From the NCBI GenBank assembly GCA_005281725.1, contig SSBO01000001.1:8646115-8710114 (forward strand): a stretch of DNA of 64,000 nucleotides, read 5' to 3'. Position numbers and translations under genes: made by a program. This stretch comes from Wuchereria bancrofti. Taxonomy: Eukaryota; Nematoda; Chromadorea; Rhabditida; Onchocercidae. The notes beneath the pieces were generated by a model, which saw nothing but the letters and a program-made list of their open reading frames with translations, was not told the origin of the DNA and did not search any database. Positions 51,601 through 64,000 of the stretch are shown here, piece by piece; within the stretch, counting starts at the first letter, position 1, and each line of letters starts with the position of its first letter.

Positions 51601-54600
51601 ACTACCCACAAACTAAATCCATACATTTTTGTCTTTTGAAGAATAATTTTGTTTTCGAATATCTCAAAAAGCCAAATAATTCGTCTAATATGAAACAAAG
51701 TCAGAAATTTGTTATAAAGAGGTTAATTGATGAAAATTCTCCAAATAATCAAAAAAAGTAGTAGATTAAAAAAAAAAAACTTACAATTGAAAAAGAAAAT
51801 AAAACTTACCATTAATTTATCACACTTCTCTTTGGATTTTGAAGAATCCCCATTTTCTGCTGACTTAAACATTAAATTATCAAGAACATTAGCCGCCGAT
51901 TTCAGGTCAGGAGCAGATTTTGCAGTGGACTTAGGTTTCTGAGTATATCCCAATGCTTTCATCATGAAAAGAGCTAAATGTCTCTGAAAAGAGCTTAATA
52001 ATTACTTCGAATTTAGAGAATCCAGCTAAAGAAAGAAATAATTAATAGATGACAGCAACAGGACCTATTTAGTAACGGACCCGTGATTTGTCGTTTCTGT
52101 AATCATACTGTCTTAGATATATGTTTGTATCAATAAAAAGGAAGAATAAAAACCTCAGGTACAGAAGGTACTAGATCCTTCATGATAACATCGTAGTATA
52201 AATTGTTGCGAAAAGTTGAAGCCTTGAACATTTTCACGTTGCTTAACCTCAACTGCTTGACGATATCATCCTGTGCATTTTTGTTAGCTGTAGCGGTTAA
52301 TGCAATCCAACATATCTAGAATGTTTTAGATTTCATAACACTTCTGCCATATTTAAAAGATGGATTTTGAACATTCATTTGGATCCATCCGAGAAATCTA
52401 TTTACTCAATAATCGGAAAACATTCAAAAAGACAGAACTATTACCTCAGGTGCTAGCTGTCGCAAATTTCCAAGTTTCAAATAATCAGGACGAAAATCAT
52501 GACCCCAGTGTGTTACACAATGCGCTTCATCAACAACAAAATAATTCAACAAATTTCTTTTGAACAAATTTGTAATCATTCGCTGAATATTTGAAGTAGC
52601 TGCAGATTCTGGGGTAATATACAATATCTGCGTTTCAGGTTTTGCTGCCCGCAAATCCTAGAATTTGTTTTTAAGTCAGTATTTTTTTAAGTTACCATAT
52701 TCCCGGCAAAAGAATGTTGGTACGAAATTAGCATATCGTTTTATTTTCATTAGTATGTCGCAGCTCAAAATCTGCATCCTTCAGCAGTTTAGCTTACATA
52801 TATCAAGCTTCACAGAACACTCATCTCAACAATTCGTCTTCGATCCTCAGCACCAATTTTTGAATTCAGCGAATCACATTTGATTCCACGAGCTTTACAA
52901 GCAAGCACTTGGTCTTGAATTAGTGCTATCAACGGTGAAAACACAATCGTAACACCCGGATAATATATTAGCGCTGGTAACTGAAAATATAGCTTTCCCT
53001 TTTAGTAAATTTACTCTCCGCACTTACAAGCATTTAATTTCACAATTTAAAACTAACGCATTATAACTCTGAAAGTGAAACAGTTTAAAAATAATGCAGC
53101 ATACTTAAATTAAAAACATAGTTATACCTGATAACACAACGATTTTCCAGCACCAGTTGGCAACGATATGAAAACATCAGATTTTTCTCAAAAAAAAGAA
53201 CTTTTATGATCATATATATATAAAGACAAATATCATAGACAACAATAAGAAAAATTACTATGAAGACGAAAATCTTACTGCTTTAATTTTTCATTTCTTA
53301 CGAATCTTACTGCTTGTAGGGCAGAAATGAATTAAGCAGAGCCGAATTCTAAAGTTTCAATCACAAACACCACTAACATACAATGAAAAAAATGTCAAAC
53401 AAATTAAGCGTTATGAATTCCATTTTATTAATGATGATTTCCTGCAGTTAACAAAAAAAGTTTCCCATTTCAAAACTCAAACAAATCCATTAATAGAAAG
53501 AATATAAGTGTTATTCATGCATAAATAAAAAGAAAAAATGGGCTCACTTCTCGCTATAGTATAAATAGCTTGTTTCTGAATTGCCGTTTTATACTTTTTG
53601 TGTTTGAAGACAGCACTCAAGAGATGATCAGCTTTTTCCATAATTTCTGCGTTGGTTAAATGTTCTGAAGTGGATGTTCTTGCAAAATTTCGATTCTCCG
53701 ACATCTTATCTTGTTCAGAAACAATCACAACCGGTAGTTTACGAGGTCGGCCTAAAAAGTATTTCATACTAACTGGATAAAGACAAACAAAACTGCAAGG
53801 ATAAAGAAAACATTAGCTCTATTTTAATTTCAAATTGATGTTAGACACGTTCAGAGTTCAAAACCAAAGGAAAAAATAAAAGCAAAACAATTACCTGATA
53901 AGGCTGCTGAGTTTGTCTCTTGTTTTTCTGATGAATGATTAATAGTGCTGTTAATTTTCTTAAGAGGAGGATGCATCAAAAAAGCCCATTTATCAGCCTG
54001 ATTTTGCAGTACTTGTGGTGGTTTAAAATCATCCTCATCATTCAGTACAATAACTTCTAAAATACTTATGGTAAAATTCAAAAAAAAAAATCACCATCAT
54101 TTAACTTCCACATACCCAAAATCAAGATAAAAAAAATGGAATTATCACATAAGCCAAAATCATATACATATAAAGAAGAAACAAAATCATATGCATACGA
54201 AGAATATAGAAATTGAAGACAAACCTGAGCATTTAGCTCAGAAATGATGTAAATAGAACTCGGAAAATTTCATCCCTTAAGTTGATCATAATCTTCCCAA
54301 TTATTACATAAATTTTTAAACTATGATTTTTATTCCTCAAAAAAATAGTTATAAAATTTCTTCCCTTTTTGCTCTGAGAAAATAGTTATTAACTGTCCTT
54401 GAAAATAGTAGGATCTTCTATAAAGGATAGAAAAATGCCATTTATTCCCTTCTTTTTGCATTTTTCATTTTTAGTGTGCTCCCGGCATACAACATTTGTC
54501 GTCCTATGCGGAATTTTAGAATATTTGCAATAAAATTCACACGTAACATGTTGAGTTACTTGAAATATTACATAAGAATCAAGAAACATTTTTTCAAATT

Positions 54601-54782
54601 ATAATTTCAAATTTATTTTGAACCTTTGACTTTCAAGCGTAAAGGAGAAAATATTCTTACCATTTTTGCACTCTTTGCATTAAATAACAAAAAAAGAAAC
54701 CACATGAAACTTATTTAGTGTCAAATATTTTATTAAAATTTAGCGCGCTTCAAAACATACCATTTTTGGCAGAACTTGCCAT
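48628..54782 (-). CDS. rcq-5: RecQ5-type DNA helicase, 19 exons, 774 aa
   Basis: Exons: 54782-54761, 54056-53895, 53751-53548, 53186-53128, 52980-52819, 52657-52445, 52315-52154, 51983-51810, 51612-51496, 51282-51185, 51057-50895, 50805-50714, 50606-50519, 50428-50298, 50171-50075, 49905-49869, 49775-49714, 49299-49138, 48747-48628; phases agree throughout (2325 nt). The ATP-dependent 3'-5' helicase core shows [12 protein letters not shown] (Walker A, aa about 138), VVDEAHCV (DEAH, aa about 246), [34 protein letters not shown] and [12 protein letters not shown]. The RecQ zinc-binding region has Cys at EYCEKPQCRH and [24 protein letters not shown] and a KIX-like segment ([13 protein letters not shown] through QKIAEIRKM) identify RecQ5 rather than BLM, WRN or RecQ1. 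The protein ends soon after the KIX-like part, about 200 residues shorter than human RECQL5. RecQ5 suppresses recombination by acting on RAD51 filaments and RNA polymerase II (family knowledge). Confidence 0.95.
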
Positions 54783-55610
54783 ATCGTCATGCCATAAAAA
54801 CAAATACTATGAAACACACAGCTATTAGCTAAAAAAAAAAAAAAAACATTATTAATACCTATGAAAATATTCACACAGATCGAATTTTTGCCTGAATCGA
54901 CACTACTAATCGCCAATCAGCTTGTTTAAGCGTTCAAACACAAATACTTATATGTTAATGGATATATTTACCAATTCTTAAAAAATTCCGTCGCTCAAGT
55001 TTGCTTATATGTACAAACAGAATAACAACAGTATCCAATAGGTTCAATGATCCAGATATGAGATATAAGTAAGCTTTCGTTAAAACGAATAAGAAACACA
55101 AAGTTAAGATATTCATATATATATATATATATCGAATCATTAACAGAATAAAATATATTCGTTGTTCAAATAGTTTAAAACAAAAATAAATACAGACAAA
55201 ATGTCACAGAAGATCTTCAACAATGTCCCACCTTCCTTTTTATAACCTAACGGTTATGGATTTTATATGAAAAATGGATTAACGGAATAAAAAAAAACGA
55301 CGGAGGAAACTATTTAAAACTCGGCAATATTTTTGGAGACAATATTTTGCCACTTGTTACAATTAATATGTACAAAGCTAAGAAAGAGTCAAATGCATCA
55401 TTTCCTAACAACATAACATCAATACACTGGTTATGGAGCATGGGTAAAGCTACTGAATTATTAATTTATAAAGTTATTAGAAATAAATTCACCGTTCTAC
55501 GAGCGAAGTGTCTCATTTACCGCTGAAGATATACGTAAACAAACCTTCTAAACTTTTTGAAGCTAAACTAAGGTCTGCTAAAATGTAAAAATTAATCTAA
55601 AAACTGTTAA
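54783..55610. other. Short intergenic gap between two same-strand genes
   Basis: 828 bases separate the PIG-T stop from the RecQ5 start, both on the minus strand. Contains an AT dinucleotide run near 55117-55132. The spacing would permit, but does not demonstrate, co-transcription. Confidence 0.4.
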
Positions 55611-58600
55611 TTATGAAACTTTTTCCTTTTTAACGACAGACTTCCTTATAAATATTGGAATAAATCGCCGAACAATAAACTCATAAATATATAACAGAAA
55701 TCGTCGTAATGGTGGAAGTGGAGCTAAATCTTTATCTTCCTCCGAAAGAGGTATCATCCTGAAACAAATTCAAAGTTAATCAAAGTTAATTTTTTTTTTC
55801 ACAGCAATATAAAAACTAAAATAAAGACTAACATTTTTGTGGTCAGAGTATGCACTGGTCCAAAAAGCATGGCAATTGCTGTACAAACAAGGCAGATTAC
55901 ATTGAATGGCATACTAAAATCCGGTACAGGTAATAAGATAAGCAGCACTTCGCCATGCATACTTATTATGCGCGAACTTTTTGCACCTAATAGCCTGGAA
56001 AATTTTGCACATAAGAGAACCTGTATGATAAAACTACAGTATTCAACTGAACCTTATACTTACTGATCATAGGTAGTAGTAAATGAATCGCCTAGGTCGG
56101 TTCGATTTTGTTTCCATAATTCAGCAAGAGCATTAAAAGTTATAACAGGAGCCGGAATATAAAAGCCATGGCTAGCATCTGGCGGATATTCATTTACTCT
56201 AAAGAAATTTACATCTTCACTTTTTATCAGAACCATAAATGAATGCATCCATACCATCATTTCAGAACATGAATATATAGATTTGAAAAATCCATTTTTC
56301 CAATGTTAATTCTTTTCCTGAGAATCCTACTACTTATTTCTGGAATTATTTTGGAGCCTTACTCTTGGTATATGCTCTACAGCTTACTGAAATATGAATG
56401 AGGATTAATACCTTAGAACTTCATCATTTCATATCAAATGAAAATTGTGATCGAGGGAATTTGAAAGCTATCCAGGACATGAATTATTTCATTAAAAGTT
56501 TTAAAACAGAATGCAAATCCTACCGTCATTTTGACGAACACTAGGTATAGCTGCTTCACTACAAATGATATGGACAATGTAAAAAATTAGTTTTAATCAA
56601 TGCATATGGTCTCGCAAAGTAATTAATTTCTCCATTATTTCTAAGAAGTATGCTGACTGCTTTCATAATCTTTGGTGATAAACGCTCAACAAACCTCAAG
56701 AAGGCTTTGTCGAACTCAAAAGACATCTCACAAAATGAATTTTCTGGAAGAGTAACATTCCATTCCAGTAGGAATGGTCGCTGGCGATCTTTTGCTGGCA
56801 CAAAGATCTTTTTGTTCACTTTCCCTTCCAAGAACTGTCCCTTAAAAAGAAAAAAATTTTTAGAATTTTCACAATGGAACATTATTCGAAAACCAAAATA
56901 TATATGAAATGTTCGTTAAATGTATTACATATGTGTTAAATTATTTCATTTAGCTTTTGATTTGTGCCTCATATTTGTTTAATTAATTTTCAAACATAAA
57001 CTCAATATTAAAATCTGTTACCTGTTCAACGTCTAAAGGATGACAAGTAAAACGAATTGTGTGGTAATATATTTTTATGAACCATGGTACTACGTGAGTA
57101 TAAACGACACACTGCGGAATATGTTGGCCATTTCTCAAAATACTAATCAGACGTCCCGATTGTTGGTCTGTACCCGTAACATAAGTTCTAATGCTGAAAA
57201 CAACAGCTCATTTCATAACCAAAAAAAGTAGAATACAGGTACATAAGTTTGGACAAATTACATTCTAATTCAAAATCGAGATCTTTCATTTATGCAATAA
57301 AAAAGGATATGACTTAACACAAATGAGATTCAAATCCTTTCAAAAATTCTTCGGTAGTTACCTAACCCGTTCTTCTCGAATGTATGCCAACATATCTAAC
57401 TGTGACAATCTTCAATTAAAAATCATCACCTGAACTACCACCAAATACAAAAAATTTAAATTGCGGAAAAGCGAGAATTTCGTAAGAAATCAAAAGATAG
57501 AGAGAAACAAAATGTTTTTTAGAATTAAACACGAACGTAACCAAAGTAGGAATGTTATCGACCGGTAATTCCAAACGACTTTCATATTTTGCACTTATAT
57601 CAATCGGGAATGCATGAAGTGGATAGTCAGAAATATTATACAGTGAGAAAATGCGACTACCCAGTTTTCGTTGTTTGGCGCTTTTCATCATAACCTGAAG
57701 GAAAATAAAAACAACTTCAAATAAGTCAGACTTTTTCCCAGCTGCCAAAAAATAAATGAAAAATGAGAAATAAAAAAAAGCAATGTAAAACTACTTTTCG
57801 ATCCACTTCGAACAAAACAATGCCCCTATCTGCTATTGCGCAGTTTTGATCCAGTCGTCTACCAAATATATGACGAAAACTCCAATCTGAAAAATGTCAT
57901 AAATGACAACACTGTAATATACCTTTTATAAATGCTTCAAAAAAGAAAGTTCAAAAAAATTTAAACAACCTAAACTTCGAGATTTTAAATCCAATTCCGA
58001 TACAAAATTCAAACTGAGCTCCAGTCTTCTCCGTCTTCCACAATTCGCTGTCCCATCCTGAAAGTTCAGGTAGGACATATGAGAAACATATTTTCATTTG
58101 TAATTTAACAGATTCACTTTTTGAAGATATCTCACCTACTTCGTTAAAACGGTGCTGCTTATAATATTACAATACTTTTGAATCATTCAGACAGCGCTAA
58201 GAAAGATATTTCGGAAGTACTGTAAAAATATAGGAACATTACAAACCTCACAAACGTGGAGAAAGTGTACGGACATCGAATGAAAAACCGATTCATACAT
58301 TTTAATAGGATTTAACAGTGTGGATAAGCCAGTCTGAATTATTTATAAAATAACTGCAAGTAATATCACAAGGTAACTCTTTTAAATATCTTGTTTCGTT
58401 ATCGCTGACCCAAAGAGGATAACTAGTGGACACATGAAATAAAATTTTAGAAAAGCAGACTGTTTTTGAAAAGCATACCTGCTTACAAGGAAATAATTTT
58501 CTCCAAGGTGTAAAATTTTCTGTACAAATCGTTTCGCTAGCCAAAGCACCATACCGAAAAATTAGATAGTGAAAAAAAAATAGACATATTACCAATATTA

Positions 58601-59924
58601 ATGAAGCAAAGACTGGAGAGTTATGAAGAAATCAACCAACATTTTATTGCTACGTATGATTTCCACATATCCAGGCTTCCCACTCCAAATTTCAACATCA
58701 AAACTGTATGTTCACCATGGTAGACATAAAAAATGAAATCCGTGAGTAAATGAAAGAGATAAAAAACAGCCATTTTATCAGGGTACCTTATTTGTGACGA
58801 ACTTTTTGGATGCACATAGCCCATCTGCAAAAATGAGAGTTGTGGCGCAGCTGTATAAGTGGGCAAAATATCGAGAAGAGATGTACAAAAAATACCATTC
58901 ATCGAATTGACAAAACTTGACCATCGTTCATCAACCAATCCGCTAAAAAATGCTCCAAACGGAAGATTTATTGAAATCACTGTAAATTAATTTAATTTCT
59001 TATTATCACAACAACTCTTTGTATAACTTCTACTTTCAAAAAAACAATTCACTTTGTTTCATTTCCATTAATCCAAGCATATAATTGCGCACCGCTTGGT
59101 GAAGACGGCTGAGGTTGTACTCCCCATTCGTTCAATCTCCAGAAACCTAAAATGTAAATTAAATAAAAAAAAAGTTTCATACTTTCATACTGTAATACTT
59201 GTCACATTCCAGTAATTCATTAGCTTACAGATCACAAATTAAAGTATATATGAATACAGCTGATTAATGAAGGAGAAAGTAAGACAATTAATTACTCAAT
59301 AGATGTGTTAAATACTTATCGTTAGATGTTTTAGTTGCTTGAGTTTAAAGTATAAAAATGAAAGCAGTACCTTGCGTAAGTGATAAATGAAATTCTTGGA
59401 TATGATGCTTCGTTACTACTTCACTAATAATACGTGGAAAAAGAGCATAATCCAATCCTTTAAAAGTTTTCAGGAAATTATTCTTTCATTCAACATAAAA
59501 AAGCTTAAATCGGACTTCAATTTATTTCAATTTCAAAAAATCTTTGTAACATTTAACCAACTGTAGCAATTAAGAAATAATTTATAACAATTACTTGTTT
59601 TAGTTGGAATTACATAGCCTAGTTCACTTCTATTTTTGATTATAAGAAAATTAAATTAAATAATCAATTATATTTATCTGCATGCCTATTCAATTATCTA
59701 TTCTTTAATTAATCAAAATCAAAACGCAAGAACTTACCTGACTTAGCATCGGATGTAATAACAAACCGAAATTGCACTAACAAATGTTCACTTTTTAATC
59801 TTTTAATAAGTAATTCTTCGGTATACGTATCATTTCCTTTTAGTGTCCTTAAATCAACGCTACCATTTGACGTTAGTAATAAAGAGGCGAAGAAAAGGAT
59901 AAGGCCATCATATACCATCCACAT
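55611..59924 (-). CDS. PIGT: GPI transamidase subunit PIG-T, 14 exons, 595 aa
   Basis: Exons: 59924-59738, 59457-59371, 59146-59053, 58942-58787, 58554-58479, 58333-58247, 58057-57970, 57886-57795, 57694-57537, 57193-57022, 56840-56695, 56198-56064, 55994-55833, 55758-55611 (1788 nt, phases agree). PIG-T is the ER-membrane subunit that stabilises the transamidase attaching GPI anchors to proteins. Seen: signal peptide (DGLILFFASLLL), EFHLSLTQGFWRLNEWG, SGAQLYAWINGNE, MNGIFCTSLLD, ETICTENFTPWRKLFPCK, DWSFRHIFGRRL, HVVPWFIKIYYHT, PPDASHGFYIPAP and a C-terminal membrane span (MPFNVICLVCTAIAMLFG, aa about 525-545) before a basic tail. Length is near the human 578 aa. Cys185 corresponds to the Cys that bonds to the catalytic subunit PIG-K in the human complex. 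The exon at 58554 follows TTTTCG instead of TTTTCAG. Confidence 0.95.
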
Positions 59925-62097
59925 CCTCAATGATAACAATGATGATACTATTATTACTAACAATCATGCTAACAACATCACATGCAAAGATTATTTCTTA
60001 TACACTGCAAATTCCTTCCTTTTGACGCATATTTTTAAAACAACACGTGGTAATCTAAATACGATAATTAACTTGAATTAAACTACTAAAATGGTATTAA
60101 TATTGATTACCTTTGCTAAAATTACATAATATTGATTACAAGGTAATATAATAAGACAATATTGGAACCAACTGTACTAACAAACATATCGGACGTCTAA
60201 ATGAATTATATGAAAACACTTTAAGAATAATTATGAAGAGATTTCAGAATTGTCAACTTAAGGTCAAAGGTAAGCAAAAAAAAAAAAAGTAAGAAAAGAC
60301 ATAAAGGCAAAAACACTTCCAAAAGACTATAACCACCACTTCTCCAATTTGCAAATTAAAAAATTCCGACGTACCTCCAAGCTTGCTCACTGTGAAACAT
60401 TTAAGTTCCACCGTACTTTAATCCAGTTTAATTAAATTAAATGTATTTCAAATTCACTAACCATTTCTTATCACTTTTTTAAAGTTTGAAATTATTCATC
60501 AAACTAATCATAATTCAATAATTATTCCTTGATGACGCTTATCTATCTTAATTATAAATAAACATTCCAATTAACAAATTACTATAGTCTGAAATTATTG
60601 AATTTTGATATATTTACTAGACTATCAGTCATATTAATCATTAAATAAGATAAGTATTGAAGCGAAAAAAAAGTCAGATAAAAAGATAAAAAAAAATAAA
60701 TAAATAAGTCAGACAAAAAGTTAATTTGATAGTTGATAAGTTGTGGACCACATAACAGACCCATCTATTTGTCAAAATTGAAATGCTATAAAATATTTGG
60801 ACATATTTATTCATCATAACTATTTAAAATTGACGTGACTTATAAATTATGTATCACGTACGAGAATACTTTATCCATTATTTTATGCATCAAAAAATAC
60901 TTGAAAATAATTTTTTCATTTTTCAAACAAAACTATTTGCAATATTTTTGAAATATTATTGTCCATTAAAACTGAATAAAGTATAAAAGGAGAGTAATTG
61001 GTAAATTGTATGTTGAAAAGATAAAAATATTTTATTGTAAATTTGCTAAATAATTTGACAAAATGAAAATAACTGAAATGAAAAATGAATAAAAACAAAT
61101 ATACATGTACAAAGCCCAGCAATTATACAACTAAATCGTATTTATATTGATAACAATTTATGATAGACAATGATAATGATGGTGATAACAATGATGATAG
61201 TAATTGATATATTAAAAAAGGAGCACAAATATAAAATATAATAAATAAAATGTGACAAATAACATTAATGAACAATGAGCAGTGTGTGTTAAAAGACATA
61301 AATCACTGTTCAATTTCCTTTTTTCTTTCGCCTTTTTTTTATTTTTTTTTTTTTTGTTTTTGAAAAAGCTTTCGAGCAGTGACTTTCTAATAATCGAAAT
61401 TTTTCAATTGTTAAAAAAAACCAGAAATTATTGCAACAATCAAATATTATTGCACTGGAATTATCAGAATTTGTTAAAAATTCAAAAACAATTTTTTTCT
61501 GAAAAAAAAGCAATAAATTATATCGGTAAATTAAAATAACAACAGTAAAAAAAATATAGTATGGAAAATTTTATTTTAATATTATAACAACCATTACTGA
61601 TGTAATATCCAATAAGTAATTCTATCGTTTACGTAATACGTCATTCATTGGAAATATTACTTTCGTGTACGCTAATTTTATTTTAGTATTTACTATTCAA
61701 CAAATAATTAAATATTAAAATAACACGCAAAAAAAAAGAAAAAAAGCACATGTCAGTATTCATTTCAAATATTAATTTTTTTTTTTTTGTGTTTATTCTT
61801 TTTTAATCTGCTTTATTAATTAAGAAACCATCAAACTGTAGCAAATTTCTAATACTATATATTTATTAAAAGAAATGATAACTGATATAAAATTAAATAA
61901 TATTTGAAATAAATTCATTACATGAAAATAACTTAATATAAATTCGTCAAATTAGTATTGTAAGGAAAAAAAAATGCTAAGCATCATATTTCATTATCAC
62001 ATTATCATATCATATCATATCATATCATGTATGTATCTATAGACAGATACTGTGTAATGCAAATTATTCATTCTGTTTCATTGCTTTTTTTTCTTGT
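59925..62097. other. Gene-poor AT-rich stretch
   Basis: No exon, RNA gene or transposon could be supported. A homopolymer T-rich run lies near 61310-61360 and an ATCAT pentamer repeat at 62004-62028. Confidence 0.4.
62004..62028. repeat. (ATCAT)5 repeat
   Basis: Five head-to-tail ATCAT units just upstream (plus sense) of the last exon of the minus-strand Cys-rich gene. Confidence 0.85.
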
Positions 62098-62846
62098 TCA
62101 TTGTTGAAGTGATACTTCAATTAAGTGAATACTTTTGCATAGTCTGTTGGGACATTCACGGTGATCCATGAGCGCTAATTTCTTTGGATGATCAGGACAA
62201 ACCTTTTGAAGTCGTCCGACAAGTTCAAACCCGCATCTGGTACAAACAATATGACTAGCTGGCCTATTACATATACAATTCTGCAAATGAAAAACAAAAA
62301 AATGTATGGAAAAAAAATAAAAGAATACTTTTCTATTACTAAAAAAATTTAATTCGTAAATTATAATTTATCAATTAATAAATTAATACTTATTTTTATA
62401 CTACTTGATGATTTATTTAAGTACTTCATACTAATTAAATATTATAACCATTTTTATCATATGTAATAAAAATTATTAAAAACAATAACATAATGATAAA
62501 ATAAAAATTATTTCTAAAAATAAAATTAAACAATTAAAAGAGCTCAAATAATTAAATAAATTTTATATAAAATATTTTTTAAGTAAAAAAAAAAAATGAT
62601 ACTGCTAAAAAAATCAGTTAAGAGTATAAATTTATAAATATTAATTTACTTTAAACAATATACGTACATACACAGACATACACATACATACATACATTAT
62701 TAGACGAAGCAGTTGTATCCTGCATTTGAGTATCATTCGGTAAAGTATTACTACGTTTCGAAACAAATCCGGTTGGCATCGGTGGAAAAGCACTACGTTG
62801 ATCTGATAATGCTATCTTTGATAATGATGACGATTTATGAAACTCT
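62098..62846 (-). CDS. Small Cys-rich, probably zinc-binding protein, 3' exons only
   Basis: Two exons: 62846-62696 and 62280-62098 (TGA 62100-62098), joined in phase. The first visible exon needs two bases from an upstream exon that I could not find before 64000, so the gene is 5'-incomplete here. The upstream part is Ser/Pro/Thr-rich (HKSSSLSKIALSDQRSAF, PPMPTGFVSKRSN). The last exon holds NCICNRPASHIVCTRCGFEL, VCPDHPKKLALMDHRECP and LCKSIHLIEV. That is eight Cys plus several His in CxC, CxxC and CxxH-type spacing, which suggests one or two zinc sites. I do not recognise the family and assign no function. Confidence 0.65.
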
Positions 62847-64000
62847 CTGCAATATGTCAAAAAATAAAAATAATGATAGCACTATCAATAATTAAATTAT
62901 TGATTAATGATAGAAGAAATCAAATTTTAGTTATATTATAGATTAGCTAAATAATCTTTACCACGATAATATAGTAAAAATATAAAGTTGTATAATAATT
63001 ATTTGCCTACTTTATAATGGTAAATTTTGATAATTTAGTTTTTCATTATCATTTATAATGATAAAAAATTTATGAAATTTCCTGAAAAATAATTTCACGT
63101 AATAAGAGATTACAGAAGAAACGATAATGATTAATTAAATTTTAATACTTTTAGTATTTATCCATTCTTCCTGCTTCAATAATTAAGCCCATCCATTTAT
63201 TAATCAGAGGAAGTAATAAACATTCCCTATAAGTTTCTTTTATTCATATTTTTTTACACTGTTGAAATTTTAATTTCATTCTTTTATATTAAATTTATGA
63301 ATTATTTTAAAGTTCGTTTTTTTTAATCCTGTTTAGAATTAATTGTTTATTTCTTTTTTCATGTTTAATTGCTTACTTTTTATTTTATGCTTATTTTGAA
63401 CAGTGGAAATGATCTCAAACAAAAAAAAAGCAAATTTGAATTATCTTTAGGATGAATTTTATAGTTATAGTCTAGTATGATAAATCATTGTATTACAAAA
63501 AATAAAATAATTAAAAATATTGAGCATAACAACTCATTAATAAAATTACCGGTTGATCAATTTAGAGCAAATCATTAAAACTGATTCTTTCATAATCATA
63601 TCAAAATTTAACGTTATCTATCTTATGATCATTTTTCAAACAAATGGAAAAATTTGATAAGCATCTTTCTATTATCCCATTTATCATCTATAACACAGTA
63701 TTTGTTGATTAGATAGTGATATGCGAACGATAATAATTCACAATATTTTTATTCTTTGATTTTATTTTTATTTTAATGTTGGACGAAAAAAAAAGGTTAA
63801 TATATTTCATAATTACTACATAAAATTGTAGTTTTGTAATCTAAGAAAAAAAACTTTATAATCAATATTTTGATAATATTGTTGTTAAAAGAAGCTCTTA
63901 AAGAATTATTAGAATGAAGTAAAATTTCCATACTGCCCATATTTTCCAAAAAATTTAGTAATATATTATTTAAATACTCCTAAAATTTTCTTGAAATTAT
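62847..64000. other. AT-rich, no gene resolved
   Basis: Expected to contain the 5' exon(s) or an intron of the Cys-rich gene ending at 62098, but no exon with matching phase was found. Confidence 0.35.

Overview
This is an AT-rich (about 70 %) eukaryotic window with many short exons, consensus TTTTCAG/TTTTAG splice acceptors, GT donors and several start codons lying a few bases behind an acceptor-like AG, as expected for spliced-leader trans-splicing. Together with the gene content this points to a nematode, most probably a filarial/spirurid clade III species; I cannot name the species. I rebuilt gene models by hand from splice signals, reading-frame phase and protein-family similarity.

Layout, left to right. 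Minus strand 1.4-7.6 kb: a four-SH3 adaptor gene whose first intron contains a complete intronless TAF8 gene on the same strand. Minus 9.3-18.1 kb: a 17-exon N4BP2-type gene (P-loop kinase, CUE-like modules, DUF1771, Smr). Plus 18.8-20.6 kb: an Sds3/BRMS1-family corepressor subunit with unresolved 5' end, then an orphan coding exon at 22.0-22.3 kb. Plus 23.5-26.9 kb: V-ATPase subunit B. Plus 29.5-34.0 kb: an hnRNP F/H-type protein with three RRMs. Plus 35.8-40.0 kb: a tandem pair of small secreted or membrane-anchored Cys-rich proteins of unknown function, with decayed exon debris between and inside them. Minus 40.6-42.5 kb: a small protein resembling the XRCC4/XLF/PAXX superfamily (hypothesis). 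42.6-43.35 kb: a solo LTR with a 5-bp target duplication, inserted into a 60-bp tandem repeat. Plus 44.6-47.6 kb: a PP1-like phosphatase with an Asp-rich N-terminus. Minus 48.6-54.8 kb: a 19-exon RecQ5 helicase. Minus 55.6-59.9 kb: GPI transamidase subunit PIG-T. The right 4 kb is nearly empty apart from the 3' exons of a small Cys-rich protein.

The genes are mostly unrelated housekeeping functions (transcription initiation, chromatin repression, RNA processing, organelle acidification, GPI anchoring, DNA repair), so there is no sign of one pathway cluster. The parts least explained by known biology are the possible NHEJ-type factor, the tandem secreted pair with its local exon duplications, the nested TAF8, and a PIG-T splice acceptor that reads CG where AG is expected.
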